Shown: in pieces, positions 31,174 to 40,452 of the stretch
How positions within the stretch are numbered: position 1 is the first letter of the stretch
Layout of the letters: each line of letters starts with the position of its first letter
Origin: CAZKWG01 sp964615375
Lineage (GTDB): Bacteria; Myxococcota_A; UBA796; CAZKWG01
Length of the DNA: 64,000 bases
Assembly (NCBI GenBank): GCA_964615375.1
Contig: CAZTOW010000007.1
Span: forward strand, 186,001 to 250,000
Direction: 5' to 3'
Notes under the pieces: model-generated
Databases searched by the model: none
What the model was told of the DNA's origin: nothing
Seen by the model: only the letters and a program-made list of their open reading frames with translations
Translations under genes and position numbers: made by a program

Positions 31174-33321
31174 TCACCCTGGGCTGGCGACGATGGGGAC
31201 GACCAGCAGCGGGCCCGTCTGGTCACGCCAGGGGATCACGCGGGTCTGTCCGTTGGTGTACCACGTTGTGATCTGCGCCTGATAGAGGCGGGATGTTGGA
31301 TCGGCGAGCGCGACCTTCCAGGTCTGCCTGTCTACATTGGATCGCAGGACCAGCGTGGTCTCCTCGCGGATGCCGTTCTGCGGGTCGAAGTAGCGCAGCT
31401 CGACCTGCACGCTGTGGACGCCCACGCTGGAGAAGCCGGGGCCCAGGGGCTCCACGGTCACGGCCAGCACGTCCTGGCTGTAGCGGCCCAGGCTGAGGGC
31501 GGGCCGGTCGGTGACGCGCCAGTCCTCCTCCTCGTCCACGCCGTCCACGGTGCGCAGGACGCGGTAACGCCAGCTCCGGTTGGCGGGGTCGGGGAGCGGC
31601 AGGGCCACGGTCACCGAGGTCCCCGAGCGGTCGAAGGTGAAGGTCCCGCCGGGCAGCTCGGGCGACTTCTCCAGGGTCACGACCAGCCGCTCCAGGCCCT
31701 CCCAGTCCCCCTCGGCGTAGAGCGTGACGAGCTGCTCGCCCGGAGAGGCCGGCGGCACGCGCAGCACGGTGCCCAGCACGTCGCACGGATCCGGCCGCGC
31801 CTGGCGCCCGTCCTCCAGCAGGTGGACGGTGGAGGCGACCAGCCGATCTCCCGGGCGGACGCCGACGAAGTACAGGACGCCCGAGCGCGTGTCCCCGGTG
31901 AGCGCGAGCTCGACCGAGCCCAGCTCCTCGCCCTCGCGCTGGTGGGAGACGGTCACGCGGGTCTGGAGGACCTGGGCGTCGGGGGCGGCCTCTACAGCCA
32001 GGGCCCGCCAGCCCAGCAGGGCCTCGAGGTCCAGCACGCAGCGGCGCGCGCTCCCCTCCAGCGGGCCGACCAGGACCACCTCGCCCGCGGAGAGGGGCGC
32101 GTCGTCGTCGAAGCGGACCTCGGCCGTCAGCGACCAGCGGCGATCGGGGCTGCGATCCGCCCAGGTCTCCGCCGTGGCCTCCGCCGTCGCGCCGTCCAGG
32201 CGCAGCGACTCCTCCGCGGAGCCGTAGCGCCAGCGGACCACCACCTCCGAGACCTTCGTGTCGGCGAGCGGCCGGGCGGTGCTGAGCGCAAAGGAGAAGC
32301 GCTGGAAGAAGGGGTGCCCCAGCGCGACGTCCGCGATCCGCGAGGCGGGGTCCAGGCCCCCCAACAGATCGTGGAGGTGCGCCTGCACCAGCAGCGTGCG
32401 CCCCAGCACGGCCGAGCGCGAGAGATCGACCTGCCCCGTGGCGATCTCCTCCTGCCGCAGCGCCTTGAACGCGAAGCCGTGGCCCACGCCGAAGATCTCG
32501 CCCACCGTGCCCAGCGAGGTCTGGGCGGGGGCCCGGTCCAGCGGCATCACCGGATCGAAGAAGCGCTCGACCACCGCCGCCTCCACCCAGCCGAGCGCCT
32601 GATCCATCGCGGCGTCGGCCAGCGCGGACCCGTCCACGCCGCGGATGGCGGTCACGCGGATCAGGCGCTCCTCCACCAGATCCTCGAAGAGCTCGCGCAC
32701 GTCGCGGGTGAGCACCAGCGTGCCCTGGCGGACGTGGGAGGAGAGGTGATCGTAGGCCCGCCGCCAGTCCACCTCCACCAGGATCCGCTGCGCCGGCCAG
32801 ATGGTCTCCACCTCCAGTTGAACCGCCACGCCCACGGGCGCGCCCCCGCCCTGCATGGCCGCGGCGACGATCTCGGCGCCCTCCGGGCTCAGCGCGGCGG
32901 AGAGCTGGGCCCGGTGCGGCGGGCTCGGCGAGACGAGCTGCGCCAGCAGGGGCCGGCAGACCAGGCCCGCGGTGTCCTCGGGCGCGTCCGGCTCCTTGCC
33001 CGCGAAGATCAGCCTCGCCTCCGCCCTCCGGGCGATCATCGGCGAGAGGACCGGGGGCTCCCGCAGCGCCAGCCGGGCCTGGAGCGCCTCCACGGCGGCG
33101 CGGAGCCGGGCCTCGGGGTGGGCCAGCTCCACGCCCAGGCGGAGGTGGGCCTCGCGCACGGCGCCGCCCTCCCGGAGCCGGAGCAGCTCGACCTCCGGCC
33201 CCTCCGCCCCCACCACGACGCGCGGCGGGGGCGGGAGCACGTAGAAGAGGGTGGGATCCGCGTGATCGGGGGCCAGATCCACCCCCTCCAGACGGATGAG
33301 CTCCCGCCCCAGGTCCAACAT
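31174..33321 (-). CDS. RDxxDP-family large paralogue H
   Basis: 715 aa. Signature GVDLAPDHADPTLFYVLPPPPRV at residues 12-34, with Pro replacing Arg before DHADP. The middle part (LSAALSPEGAEIVAAAM, VAVQLEVETIWPAQRILVEVDWRRAYDHL, VRELFEDLVEERLIRVTAI, VERFFDPVMPL) parallels paralogue D of the facing operon. The C-terminus has repeats including VQVELRYFDPQNGIREETTLVL and WKVALADPTSRLYQAQITTWYTNGQ. ATG 33321 overlaps the stop of paralogue I by one base, so translation is coupled. Function unknown. Confidence 0.86.
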   Translation of the reverse strand: MLDLGRELIRLEGVDLAPDHADPTLFYVLPPPPRVVVGAEGPEVELLRLREGGAVREAHLRLGVELAHPEARLRAAVEALQARLALREPPVLSPMIARRAEARLIFAGKEPDAPEDTAGLVCRPLLAQLVSPSPPHRAQLSAALSPEGAEIVAAAMQGGGAPVGVAVQLEVETIWPAQRILVEVDWRRAYDHLSSHVRQGTLVLTRDVRELFEDLVEERLIRVTAIRGVDGSALADAAMDQALGWVEAAVVERFFDPVMPLDRAPAQTSLGTVGEIFGVGHGFAFKALRQEEIATGQVDLSRSAVLGRTLLVQAHLHDLLGGLDPASRIADVALGHPFFQRFSFALSTARPLADTKVSEVVVRWRYGSAEESLRLDGATAEATAETWADRSPDRRWSLTAEVRFDDDAPLSAGEVVLVGPLEGSARRCVLDLEALLGWRALAVEAAPDAQVLQTRVTVSHQREGEELGSVELALTGDTRSGVLYFVGVRPGDRLVASTVHLLEDGRQARPDPCDVLGTVLRVPPASPGEQLVTLYAEGDWEGLERLVVTLEKSPELPGGTFTFDRSGTSVTVALPLPDPANRSWRYRVLRTVDGVDEEEDWRVTDRPALSLGRYSQDVLAVTVEPLGPGFSSVGVHSVQVELRYFDPQNGIREETTLVLRSNVDRQTWKVALADPTSRLYQAQITTWYTNGQTRVIPWRDQTGPLLVVPIVASPG

Positions 33322-35600
33322 CAGGGCACCGGCGGCGTCGGGGGCGTCGGCGGCGTCGGGGGCTCAGGGCGCTTGCGGGGCTTGATGACGAAGGAGTCCA
33401 TGGTCGTGCGCAGGGGCTCCGTGGCGTACTCCTCCCCCTGGCTGTCGTAGTACACGGTGCGGACGGTGTACTCGCGGGGGCCGCCCTGCGCGCCCTTCAC
33501 GCGCCAGACCTGCGCGGTGTTGGCGTCCTTGGAGAACACGAAGCTGTCCTGCAGCGCGATGTCGTTGGCCGTGTCCTCGTAGCTCAGCTCCACCTTCACC
33601 AGGGTCGCCCACTCGGGGTACGCGCTCAGGAGGATGGGGTTCAGCTCGACCTCGAAGAGGTACTTCACGCCCACGGTGATGAAGCCGGGCTCGCCGGGGA
33701 GCCAGGCCGAGCGATCCTCAGGGTGGGACTCGATGAGGCCGTTCTTGTAGATCACCTCGTAGCGGTACTCGTAGCTGCGCAGCGCGGGGTCCACGAGGTC
33801 CACCGCCCAGGTCTGCACCTCCTTGGAGTCCCGGAAGGTGAACGAGTTCTCCACGAAGTAATTGTTGGCCTCGTCCCGGTAGCGCAGCCCGCAGAGCACC
33901 TGCTCCACGTCCTTCTTGAAGTCCCCGCTCGGCACCACCGTCACGCTCATGCGGTCGGGGGTGGGCGCGGCGAGGCGCAGGCGCGAGGAGCTCGAGCGCC
34001 GCCAGGGGTCGGTGATGCTGGTCCCGTCGGCGCGCATCCACTGGGTCTGGTACTCGTACTCGTTCTCGCGATCGTGGGTGACCTCCACCCACCACACGCT
34101 CTCGGTCCCCTCCTTCAGCACGAAGGACTTCTCCAGGGTCTGCCTCAGCTTCCGCGACTCCACGCGCAGCGTGACCACGGCGCGGGGGAACTTCTCCAGG
34201 TCCACGGTGCCCAGCCCGACGTCCACGTCCAGGATGCCCACGCTCGCCGCGTCCACGACCAGGAAGGTGTCCTTTCGCGGCTCCGACAGCTCGGTGGTCA
34301 GCGTGGGGCTCCCGTCCTTGAAGTGGACCTCCGCCTGCCAGCGGTAGCTCAGATCCTCCAGGCGGTTGGCGAAGGCCCGGAAGGTCTGGATGCCCGAAGG
34401 ATCGGTGAAGTTGAAGGTGTCCGACACCTCCTCGCGCTCGCCCGTCCCGATGCGCCGACGCTCGTAGAAGACCGTCGCGTTCACCGAGTGGATGGGCAGG
34501 CGCTCGAAGTTGGCGTTGACGCGGATGGGCACCTCCAACCAGGAGAAGAAGCCCGTGCGCAGATCGACGAAGGTGATGAAGTCCGCCGGGCGGCCCTGGA
34601 ACACGTTGTCCAGGTTGGCGGACGCCAGGTGCGGACGTGTCAACACCATGGTTCGATCCAACGTGAAGTTCAGCGTGTTGGACGCCGTAGAGACATAGGA
34701 GCTCAGATCGAAGGTGCTGTCTCGCAGCTCCTGGGCGGGCGGGCCCGCCTGCACGAGGCGCTCGATCTCGCGGTTCAGCATGTCGAAGCCGAACTTCTCC
34801 AGCGCCATCAGCGACTCTTCGTCCACCTCGCTGCTGTGCGGCGTGACCTCCACCCCCATCGCGTGGTTGCGCACGAGGTTCTCGGTCAGCCGGTCGATCG
34901 TGCGCCGGTCGCGCTCCTCGTCGTAGCCGTCGTAGTCCGTGTACTCGACCGTGAGGAAGGTCTTGGTGAGCGTGTAGGACGAGGTCGCGTTCGACCACAC
35001 CCGCATCGTCACGCCCTTCAGCCGATGCTCGTAGCTGAGATCGTACTCGATGTTGATGGGGAGCGTGGGCAGGCGGTCGAGCTGGGAGAAGAGCGCGGCG
35101 CCCGCCTGGCTGAGCTTGACCATCACCGCCTTGCGGTTCTTGCCGATGCCGCTGACCTTGCCGGTCCCGACCTCCGAGCGGACGAATTCGTTGTCCGGCC
35201 CGGTCTCGGCCGTCTCGCCCGCCAGGGCGATGCGCACCTTGCCCTCCAGGAAGGGCACGTAGGAGAGCGTCACCTGCGTCCCGGGCTCGTCGGGGTCGAG
35301 CTCGGGGAAGACCTTGGCGCGCACCTCGCGCTCCAGCCGGCGCATCTCCTCGTCGGGGACCGAGAGCTCCGCTGTGAACGTCATGATCCCGCCGCCGACG
35401 TCCTTGGACGGGTCGGGATTCCGGACGCGGTCCTCGTCCTGACGATAGACGATCAGCGAGAACACGGGGACGATGGCGCCGTTCCGATTCTCCGTGACGA
35501 CCCGCGGCTTCTCGGGCAGCACGTAGAACTGGAACTGCGACACGTCATCCCTGAAGATGGTATAGCCTCGAATCGTCAGGGGCTGGGTGAGCGTGAGCAT
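33321..35600 (-). CDS. RDxxDP-family large paralogue I (first gene of the minus operon)
   Basis: 759 aa from ATG 35600 behind TGGAGG; a longer open frame running into the divergent promoter is rejected. Signature GYTIFRDDVSQFQFYVLPEKPRV at residues 12-34. The central EFVRSEVGTGKVSGIGKNRKAVMVKLSQAGAAL and VTMRVWSNATSSYTLTKTF match paralogue A. The C-terminal repeats (LCGLRYRDEANNYFVENSFTF, VKVELSYEDTANDIALQDSFVF) are among the clearest in the array. It ends in KRPEPPTPPTPPTPPVP, a short Pro-rich tail encoded by small GC-rich tandem repeats and absent from the others. Like A, it heads its operon, so the operons appear to be related by old duplication. Function unknown. Confidence 0.88.
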   Translation of the reverse strand: MLTLTQPLTIRGYTIFRDDVSQFQFYVLPEKPRVVTENRNGAIVPVFSLIVYRQDEDRVRNPDPSKDVGGGIMTFTAELSVPDEEMRRLEREVRAKVFPELDPDEPGTQVTLSYVPFLEGKVRIALAGETAETGPDNEFVRSEVGTGKVSGIGKNRKAVMVKLSQAGAALFSQLDRLPTLPINIEYDLSYEHRLKGVTMRVWSNATSSYTLTKTFLTVEYTDYDGYDEERDRRTIDRLTENLVRNHAMGVEVTPHSSEVDEESLMALEKFGFDMLNREIERLVQAGPPAQELRDSTFDLSSYVSTASNTLNFTLDRTMVLTRPHLASANLDNVFQGRPADFITFVDLRTGFFSWLEVPIRVNANFERLPIHSVNATVFYERRRIGTGEREEVSDTFNFTDPSGIQTFRAFANRLEDLSYRWQAEVHFKDGSPTLTTELSEPRKDTFLVVDAASVGILDVDVGLGTVDLEKFPRAVVTLRVESRKLRQTLEKSFVLKEGTESVWWVEVTHDRENEYEYQTQWMRADGTSITDPWRRSSSSRLRLAAPTPDRMSVTVVPSGDFKKDVEQVLCGLRYRDEANNYFVENSFTFRDSKEVQTWAVDLVDPALRSYEYRYEVIYKNGLIESHPEDRSAWLPGEPGFITVGVKYLFEVELNPILLSAYPEWATLVKVELSYEDTANDIALQDSFVFSKDANTAQVWRVKGAQGGPREYTVRTVYYDSQGEEYATEPLRTTMDSFVIKPRKRPEPPTPPTPPTPPVP

Positions 35601-35751
35601 CGAACCTCCAGCGAGACAGGGCGAGGCGCCTCTCCCCTCTGCGGACGCCCGCGAGGGCGACACCTTCGATCCCCGAACCGAGCGAAGAGATAACCTGCCC
35701 GATGCCAGCCTCCCATCTGCCCTGGCCAGTCTTTTTCCGTCAGGAGGGCCG
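35601..35751. promoter_or_regulatory. divergent intergenic region between the minus paralogue operon and the subtilase operon
   Basis: 150 bases that should contain promoters for both operons. A comparatively AT-rich patch (AGAGATAAC around 35687-35695) could hold a -10 on either strand, but no -35 or -24/-12 pattern is convincing. CAGGAGGG at 35741-35748 is the ribosome site of the next plus-strand gene. Confidence 0.35.
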
Positions 35752-36489
35752 ATGGTGGAGGCCCTCTCCGCGCTGATCTCGCTGGGAGCCTCCCCTTTCG
35801 AGCTGATCTCCGCCTCGCCGATGGAGCCCTGGGGGCCTCGGCTCACGCTGAGCGCGGGCCCGCGGGCGGCGGAGGTGGCGCGGGCCGCGGGGCTGGAGGA
35901 TCACCCCTGGGGTCCGCCGCGCTGGGTGGGGCTGCGCCACGATCGGGAGGGGCGCCTGCGGGCCAAGCCCTACCACCTCCCGAGCGCGGCGGGATCGGGC
36001 GGACATGGCGGAGATCTCTCTGGGTTCCGGCCCGTCATGGTCTCCCGCTGGGAGGGCCTGGAGGAGCGATATCACCGGCAGGAGGGGGCCACGAGCTGGA
36101 GGGCGCTGGGCGCGCTCACCGAGGCGCGCTTCGGGCTCTCGCTGCCCGCCCTCCCCTGGGCGGCCCGCCTGCGGGACGGCGCCCTGGGGCTCAGCCTGTG
36201 CTGGCGGGGCGAGGCGATCGTGGCGTTGAGCGCGTTCGCCGGGGCGTCCGCGCTGCCGCCCGATCGCAAACTGTTCGAGGCGTGGACGGATCGGCTGCCT
36301 CCCGACGAGCGCGAGCCCTTCGCGCAGCTCTCCCTCCTGGTCCGCGCCCTCGGCCCGCCCCCGCTGGGCTCGTACACGGGTCTGGTCTCCGTCACCGTCG
36401 CGCCCGGGGGCGGCGCGCGCTGGGCGATCTCGCTGAGGATCCCAGGAAGCGGAAAAGACGGGTGGCGCTGGCGGGTCGGGGGGGGTTAG
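35752..36489 (+). CDS. hypothetical protein, first gene of the subtilase operon
   Basis: 245 aa from ATG 35752, supported by AGGAGGG; an earlier in-frame ATG at 35587 would overlap the divergent gene. No family recognised. The chain contains MEPWGPRLTLSAGPRAAEVARAAGLEDHPWGPPRWVGLRHDREGRLRAKPYHLP and PDEREPFAQLSLLVRALGPPPLGSYTGLVSVTVAPGGGARWAISLR, which suggest an alpha/beta fold. No Cys-based or metal motif and no export signal are visible. It lies 28 bases before the subtilase propeptide-like gene, so it probably belongs to the same functional unit. Confidence 0.65.
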   Translation: MVEALSALISLGASPFELISASPMEPWGPRLTLSAGPRAAEVARAAGLEDHPWGPPRWVGLRHDREGRLRAKPYHLPSAAGSGGHGGDLSGFRPVMVSRWEGLEERYHRQEGATSWRALGALTEARFGLSLPALPWAARLRDGALGLSLCWRGEAIVALSAFAGASALPPDRKLFEAWTDRLPPDEREPFAQLSLLVRALGPPPLGSYTGLVSVTVAPGGGARWAISLRIPGSGKDGWRWRVGGG

Positions 36490-36517
36490 GGAGGACTCTC
36501 AGCGTGGAGGTAGGGCG

Positions 36518-36865
36518 ATGCCCGAGAACACCGAAGCTGAACAACGAGAGCCCGAACCTTCTACAGAGTGGGCCCTGGATGATCCTCGACGCAAGCTGTC
36601 CGCTCCGCTGCTGGCGGCGCTGGAGGACGCGCCCTCCACTCTCCGCGTCCTGGTGCAGACCGACGGCCCGCTCACCTTCGAGGGGCTGGACGCGCTGCGC
36701 GCCCTCGACGCGGTGCTCAACGTCAGCATCGGCGACATCGCAGGCCTGACCATCGCCACCGCGCGCCTCCTCGATCTCGCAAGGCTGCCTTTCATCGTGG
36801 ATATCGACATCGCTGGCCCGCTCGCCCCAGAGTCGGCACCACCCTCCCATCGGAGCTCTTCATGA
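36518..36865 (+). CDS. propeptide/inhibitor-like small protein preceding the subtilase
   Basis: 115 aa, ATG 36518 behind GGAGGTAGGGCG. Residues about 25-105 (KLSAPLLAALEDAPSTLRVLVQTDGPLTF, LNVSIGDIAGLTIATARLLDLARLPFIVDIDI) have the beta-alpha-beta layout of I9-type subtilase prodomains: a V-x-V strand, a helix, then a strand before the linker. In most S8 proteases this domain is fused to the enzyme. Here it ends with its own stop, overlapping the protease start by ATGA. It may act in trans as a folding chaperone or inhibitor. The protease also carries about 110 residues before its catalytic domain, including a second similar layout. Confidence 0.6.
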   Translation: MPENTEAEQREPEPSTEWALDDPRRKLSAPLLAALEDAPSTLRVLVQTDGPLTFEGLDALRALDAVLNVSIGDIAGLTIATARLLDLARLPFIVDIDIAGPLAPESAPPSHRSSS

Positions 36866-39800
36866 GCAAGCTCGATCCAATCCTCACGCATATCACGGAT
36901 ATGGATATCGAACTTCTGCGCGCACAGGGTGATCTGCGCCGAAACGGCATCGTCACGGAGGGGGTCTCGGCGCCCGTCGCGCGCGTGCTCCTCCAGTTCA
37001 CGGGCGTGCTGGAGGGCCTGGAGCCCCTCGGGTTCCAGCTGAAGGCGATGGTCGGAGACGTGGCGATGGGAGAGCTCCCAGTCGCGAACCTGCTACGGCT
37101 GGAGGAGGTCCCCTGCGTGGTGTGGGTCGAGGCCTCGCAGACCCTGGCGCGTGAGCTCGACCTCTCGGTGCCTGAGATCCGGGCGAATCTCGTCCAAAGC
37201 GCGTCCACGCCCTACAAGGGCGCCGGTGTCGTCGTTGGAATTATCGATTCTGGAATCGATTACCAGCATGCCTGCTTCCGCAAGGCGGATGGAAGCTCGA
37301 GGATCCTGTTCATCTGGGATCACGATCTCTCGCCTGCCGCGGGTGAGACGAGCCCGACTGAACAAGACTGTGGATTTGGCGTGGAGTACACCAAAGCGCA
37401 GATCGACGCCGCGCTCACAACGGCCAATCCCACCACCTCTGTGCGACACCTGGACTCGGACCGCACCACGACGGTAACGGTCGGACGTGGGCACGGCACG
37501 CACGTCGCGGGGATCGCCGCGGGCAACGGGCGCGCCGCGGGCGGGTCCGATGCTGCGGGGACCTATGTCGGCGTGGCTCCCGAGGCGGATCTGATCGTCG
37601 TGAACTATGGGACTGGCGTGGATGCGTCGGGCAACCCCATCCCAGTGGGCGACTCCATTCAGGCCCTCCAGGCTTTCAAGTACGTCTTCGCCAAGGCTGC
37701 GGCTCTACGACGGCCCTGTGTCATCAACTTCAGCCAGGGGGACAACTGGGGCCCGCATGACGGCACCTCGGTCCTGGAGCGCGGGCTGGACGATCTCCTC
37801 GGCGCACCTGGGCGGGCCGTCGTAAAGTCCGCAGGGAACGCTGGGGAGGACGACATCCACGCGCAGGGCACCTGGACGGCGGGCAACAACCTGGACCTGA
37901 AGTTCCGCGTCCCGAACACCACCCCACGCAACAACCGCATCATCCTGGACCTCTGGTACACGGGGCGCGATCGAATCTCCCTGCGGCTCATCGATCCCGC
38001 AGGGACGCAATATGGGGTTGTCACAGACAACAACGGCGTCACCAACCAGAACCTGGGCTCTTCGAACACCGCGCGGATCACGTGCCGCCAGAACGATCCC
38101 CGTAACCACGACAACCGTGTATTCATCATCCTCTCGGTCACCGGAGGCGGGAACGTCCAGGCCGGGGAGTGGTCCGTCCGCATCACGCCCTCAACGGTTG
38201 TGGACGGGCGCTTCAACGCCTGGATACAGCGCAGCAACCGCGCCAACGCTCGCTTCAGCTCCCACCAGACCCGGCAGGGCACCATCAGCGTCCCCGGCAC
38301 CTCACGGGAGGTCGTCACGGTGGGCAACTACGTGACGCGGCAGTTCAACATTGGATCGCACGTCTCCAATGCGGTAGGCACGCGCGCGGGGTCCAGCAGC
38401 TGCGGACCATCCCGAGACGGGCGGATCAAGCCGGAGATCATGGCGCCGGGAGAGTGGATCAAGTCACCCCTGTCCTCGCTCGCGACACCCGTCGATCCAA
38501 TGGATACCGGGCCGTACCACAAGCTGCTGGGCACCAGCATGTCCGCCCCGCACGTCACCGGCGCGATCGCGCTGCTCTTCCAGAAATACCCCACCCTGGT
38601 CGGCAGTCAGATTCGCCGCGGCCTCGAGGCCACGGCGCGCTCCGACGCGAGCACCGGGACCGTCCCCAACGACGAGTACGGCTACGGCAAGCTGGACGTC
38701 CGGGCCCTGGTGGACCGCGCCTACCCCACGCCAATCACCCAGAACTGGGTGCGCATGCAGCCGCGCCTGGCCAACTGGCCCATCTCCACGGCGCCCCCGA
38801 TCTTCGACATCTACGCCCAGGAGAGCGGCACGGCGGTCATCGAGCTGGCCTGGGATCCGGCCACGCTGCTGGCCCCCTCCGAACGGTACACGGGCGCGGA
38901 CGCGATGCGATACTACGCCTCGAACAGCAACTTCAGCAAGACGATGACGAACCTGGACCGGAGCAACCGGACGGTGACCGTCTCGGCGCAGGTCCTCCGC
39001 CTCACGGGCAACCGCCTGAGCTGGACCATGCCCCAGGCCCTCTGGGACGCCTACGCGGAGGAGGCGCGCAAGGCCATGGCCACCCCCGCCCAGTCCACCT
39101 TCCAGCGCAACCTGTACTACCGGGTCCGCGTCACGCCCACGGGCGCGAGCGAGGCCATCGTGTGGCCGGCGGACGACGCGATCCGCAACAACGTCAACGC
39201 GCCCCGCATGGGCCTGCTGCGGCTGAGCGACGCCCCGCCCGTCCGCCAGATCCCCGACGAGGCCGCGGTGGGCGCCATGGGGGGCATCTCCGGGCGCCCG
39301 CAGGCCTGGGGGGCGCTGCTGCGTCAGCTCTGGAACGATATGCCGGAGGCCGACCCCGATCGCATGGCGCTGGCGCAGATCTTCGCCCACGACAGCTTCC
39401 GCTCGGAGCTGACCGTGCAGCAGCGCGGCCACCTGCTCACGCTCTGGCTCTTCGCCGGCCCCGCCAGCCGCCAGAAGCTACCCCTGCTGCTGGATCGACG
39501 AGTGTGGACCTCCAACACGGCTCACGTCCCCGCGGTGGCCGTGCTGGACCGCCTGCGGCGGCGCACGCTGACGGAGAACCTGCTGGCCCTCGTCCACCTC
39601 GTGCCGCACCGGGACATGAAAGGCGTGCTCATCCCGGAGCAGCTCGTGGACGACGTGCTGACCGAGGTGATCGACCCCAACGGGCGCGTCAACCGCGGCC
39701 AGTCCTACACCGGGGCGCCCACCAGCATCCAGGCGATGCTGATCAACGTCAACCCGTCGGAGTACGTGCGCCTCCAGCTCGGCCTGCTGAGCCAGGGGGG

Positions 39801-40440
39801 CGTGGTCAACCTGCACAACGGTCACAACGTCGAGGTGCCTGGGGGGACCTTCCAGATCCCGCTCTACGGCGCTCAGCAGAAAGATCCACTCTACACGCGC
39901 ACCTACTCGGAGCTGGCCTTCCAGACGGCCGTGCTGGCCTACGCCAAGGGCAGCAGCTTCCCGCGGGTGGACCCGAGCGCCCCCCCGGAGAGCGCGAACG
40001 GCGTGGCGACGGTCTTCCGGGCGACGCTCAACACGGGGCTCACCGCCGACGAGATCCGCCTCGTGCTGGAGGGCCTCTTCAACGTGGGCTTCCGCTCCGT
40101 CTTCGAGAGCCCCTCGGGCGGCCTGCGCGACCGCTTCCTGGCCATCATGCGGGACACCCGCGTGCCCGTGCCCTTCATCCTGAACTGGCCCTCGACGACC
40201 GCGGTGGGGACCACCGGGCTGGCGATGGTGCTGGGGCTGCGCTACGACGCCGGCCGGCTCTTCTACAAGAACCCGCAGTATCCGGGCTCCGCCCCGCCCA
40301 CCGGCGCGCAGGCGGGGGCCTCGGCGAACCAGCCGCCCCGACGCTACGAGGACCCGAGCGCGACCCTGGAGTCCATGGGCGACTCCGATCTCGCCACCTG
40401 GCTCCGCGGCTACTTCCACCCTGTCTCGTCGATCCTCTGA
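36862..40440 (+). CDS. large S8-family subtilisin-like protease
   Basis: 1192 aa. The catalytic triad is complete: Asp129 (IIDSGID), His211 (GRGHGTHVAG) and Ser559 (LGTSMSAPHV), with oxyanion Asn326 (KSAGNAGED). A long insert between Asn326 and Ser559 (LDLKFRVPNTTPRNNRIILDLWYTGRDRISLRLIDP) resembles the jelly-roll insertion of CspA/CspC-like subtilases. Residues 1 to about 110 may be a prodomain; residues about 630-1192 are an unassigned C-terminal region, partly helical and partly beta. There is no signal peptide, so it is either cytoplasmic or exported by a non-Sec route. It overlaps the preceding small gene and is followed 12 bases later by paralogue M. Substrates could be the array proteins, which is inference. 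Confidence 0.93.
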   Translation: MSKLDPILTHITDMDIELLRAQGDLRRNGIVTEGVSAPVARVLLQFTGVLEGLEPLGFQLKAMVGDVAMGELPVANLLRLEEVPCVVWVEASQTLARELDLSVPEIRANLVQSASTPYKGAGVVVGIIDSGIDYQHACFRKADGSSRILFIWDHDLSPAAGETSPTEQDCGFGVEYTKAQIDAALTTANPTTSVRHLDSDRTTTVTVGRGHGTHVAGIAAGNGRAAGGSDAAGTYVGVAPEADLIVVNYGTGVDASGNPIPVGDSIQALQAFKYVFAKAAALRRPCVINFSQGDNWGPHDGTSVLERGLDDLLGAPGRAVVKSAGNAGEDDIHAQGTWTAGNNLDLKFRVPNTTPRNNRIILDLWYTGRDRISLRLIDPAGTQYGVVTDNNGVTNQNLGSSNTARITCRQNDPRNHDNRVFIILSVTGGGNVQAGEWSVRITPSTVVDGRFNAWIQRSNRANARFSSHQTRQGTISVPGTSREVVTVGNYVTRQFNIGSHVSNAVGTRAGSSSCGPSRDGRIKPEIMAPGEWIKSPLSSLATPVDPMDTGPYHKLLGTSMSAPHVTGAIALLFQKYPTLVGSQIRRGLEATARSDASTGTVPNDEYGYGKLDVRALVDRAYPTPITQNWVRMQPRLANWPISTAPPIFDIYAQESGTAVIELAWDPATLLAPSERYTGADAMRYYASNSNFSKTMTNLDRSNRTVTVSAQVLRLTGNRLSWTMPQALWDAYAEEARKAMATPAQSTFQRNLYYRVRVTPTGASEAIVWPADDAIRNNVNAPRMGLLRLSDAPPVRQIPDEAAVGAMGGISGRPQAWGALLRQLWNDMPEADPDRMALAQIFAHDSFRSELTVQQRGHLLTLWLFAGPASRQKLPLLLDRRVWTSNTAHVPAVAVLDRLRRRTLTENLLALVHLVPHRDMKGVLIPEQLVDDVLTEVIDPNGRVNRGQSYTGAPTSIQAMLINVNPSEYVRLQLGLLSQGGVVNLHNGHNVEVPGGTFQIPLYGAQQKDPLYTRTYSELAFQTAVLAYAKGSSFPRVDPSAPPESANGVATVFRATLNTGLTADEIRLVLEGLFNVGFRSVFESPSGGLRDRFLAIMRDTRVPVPFILNWPSTTAVGTTGLAMVLGLRYDAGRLFYKNPQYPGSAPPTGAQAGASANQPPRRYEDPSATLESMGDSDLATWLRGYFHPVSSIL

Positions 40441-40452
40441 AGGGGCGCCCAC

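Noticed and set aside
26380..33450. A very long plus-strand open frame antisense to paralogues F, G and H
   Set aside because: Its composition (long runs of Arg, Gln, His, Val and Ala) is typical of the complement of GC-rich coding DNA, and the minus-strand frames have family homology, ribosome sites and coupled stops and starts. The same reasoning removes the long antisense frames at 19340-24010, 39478-44175 and 60595-63996.
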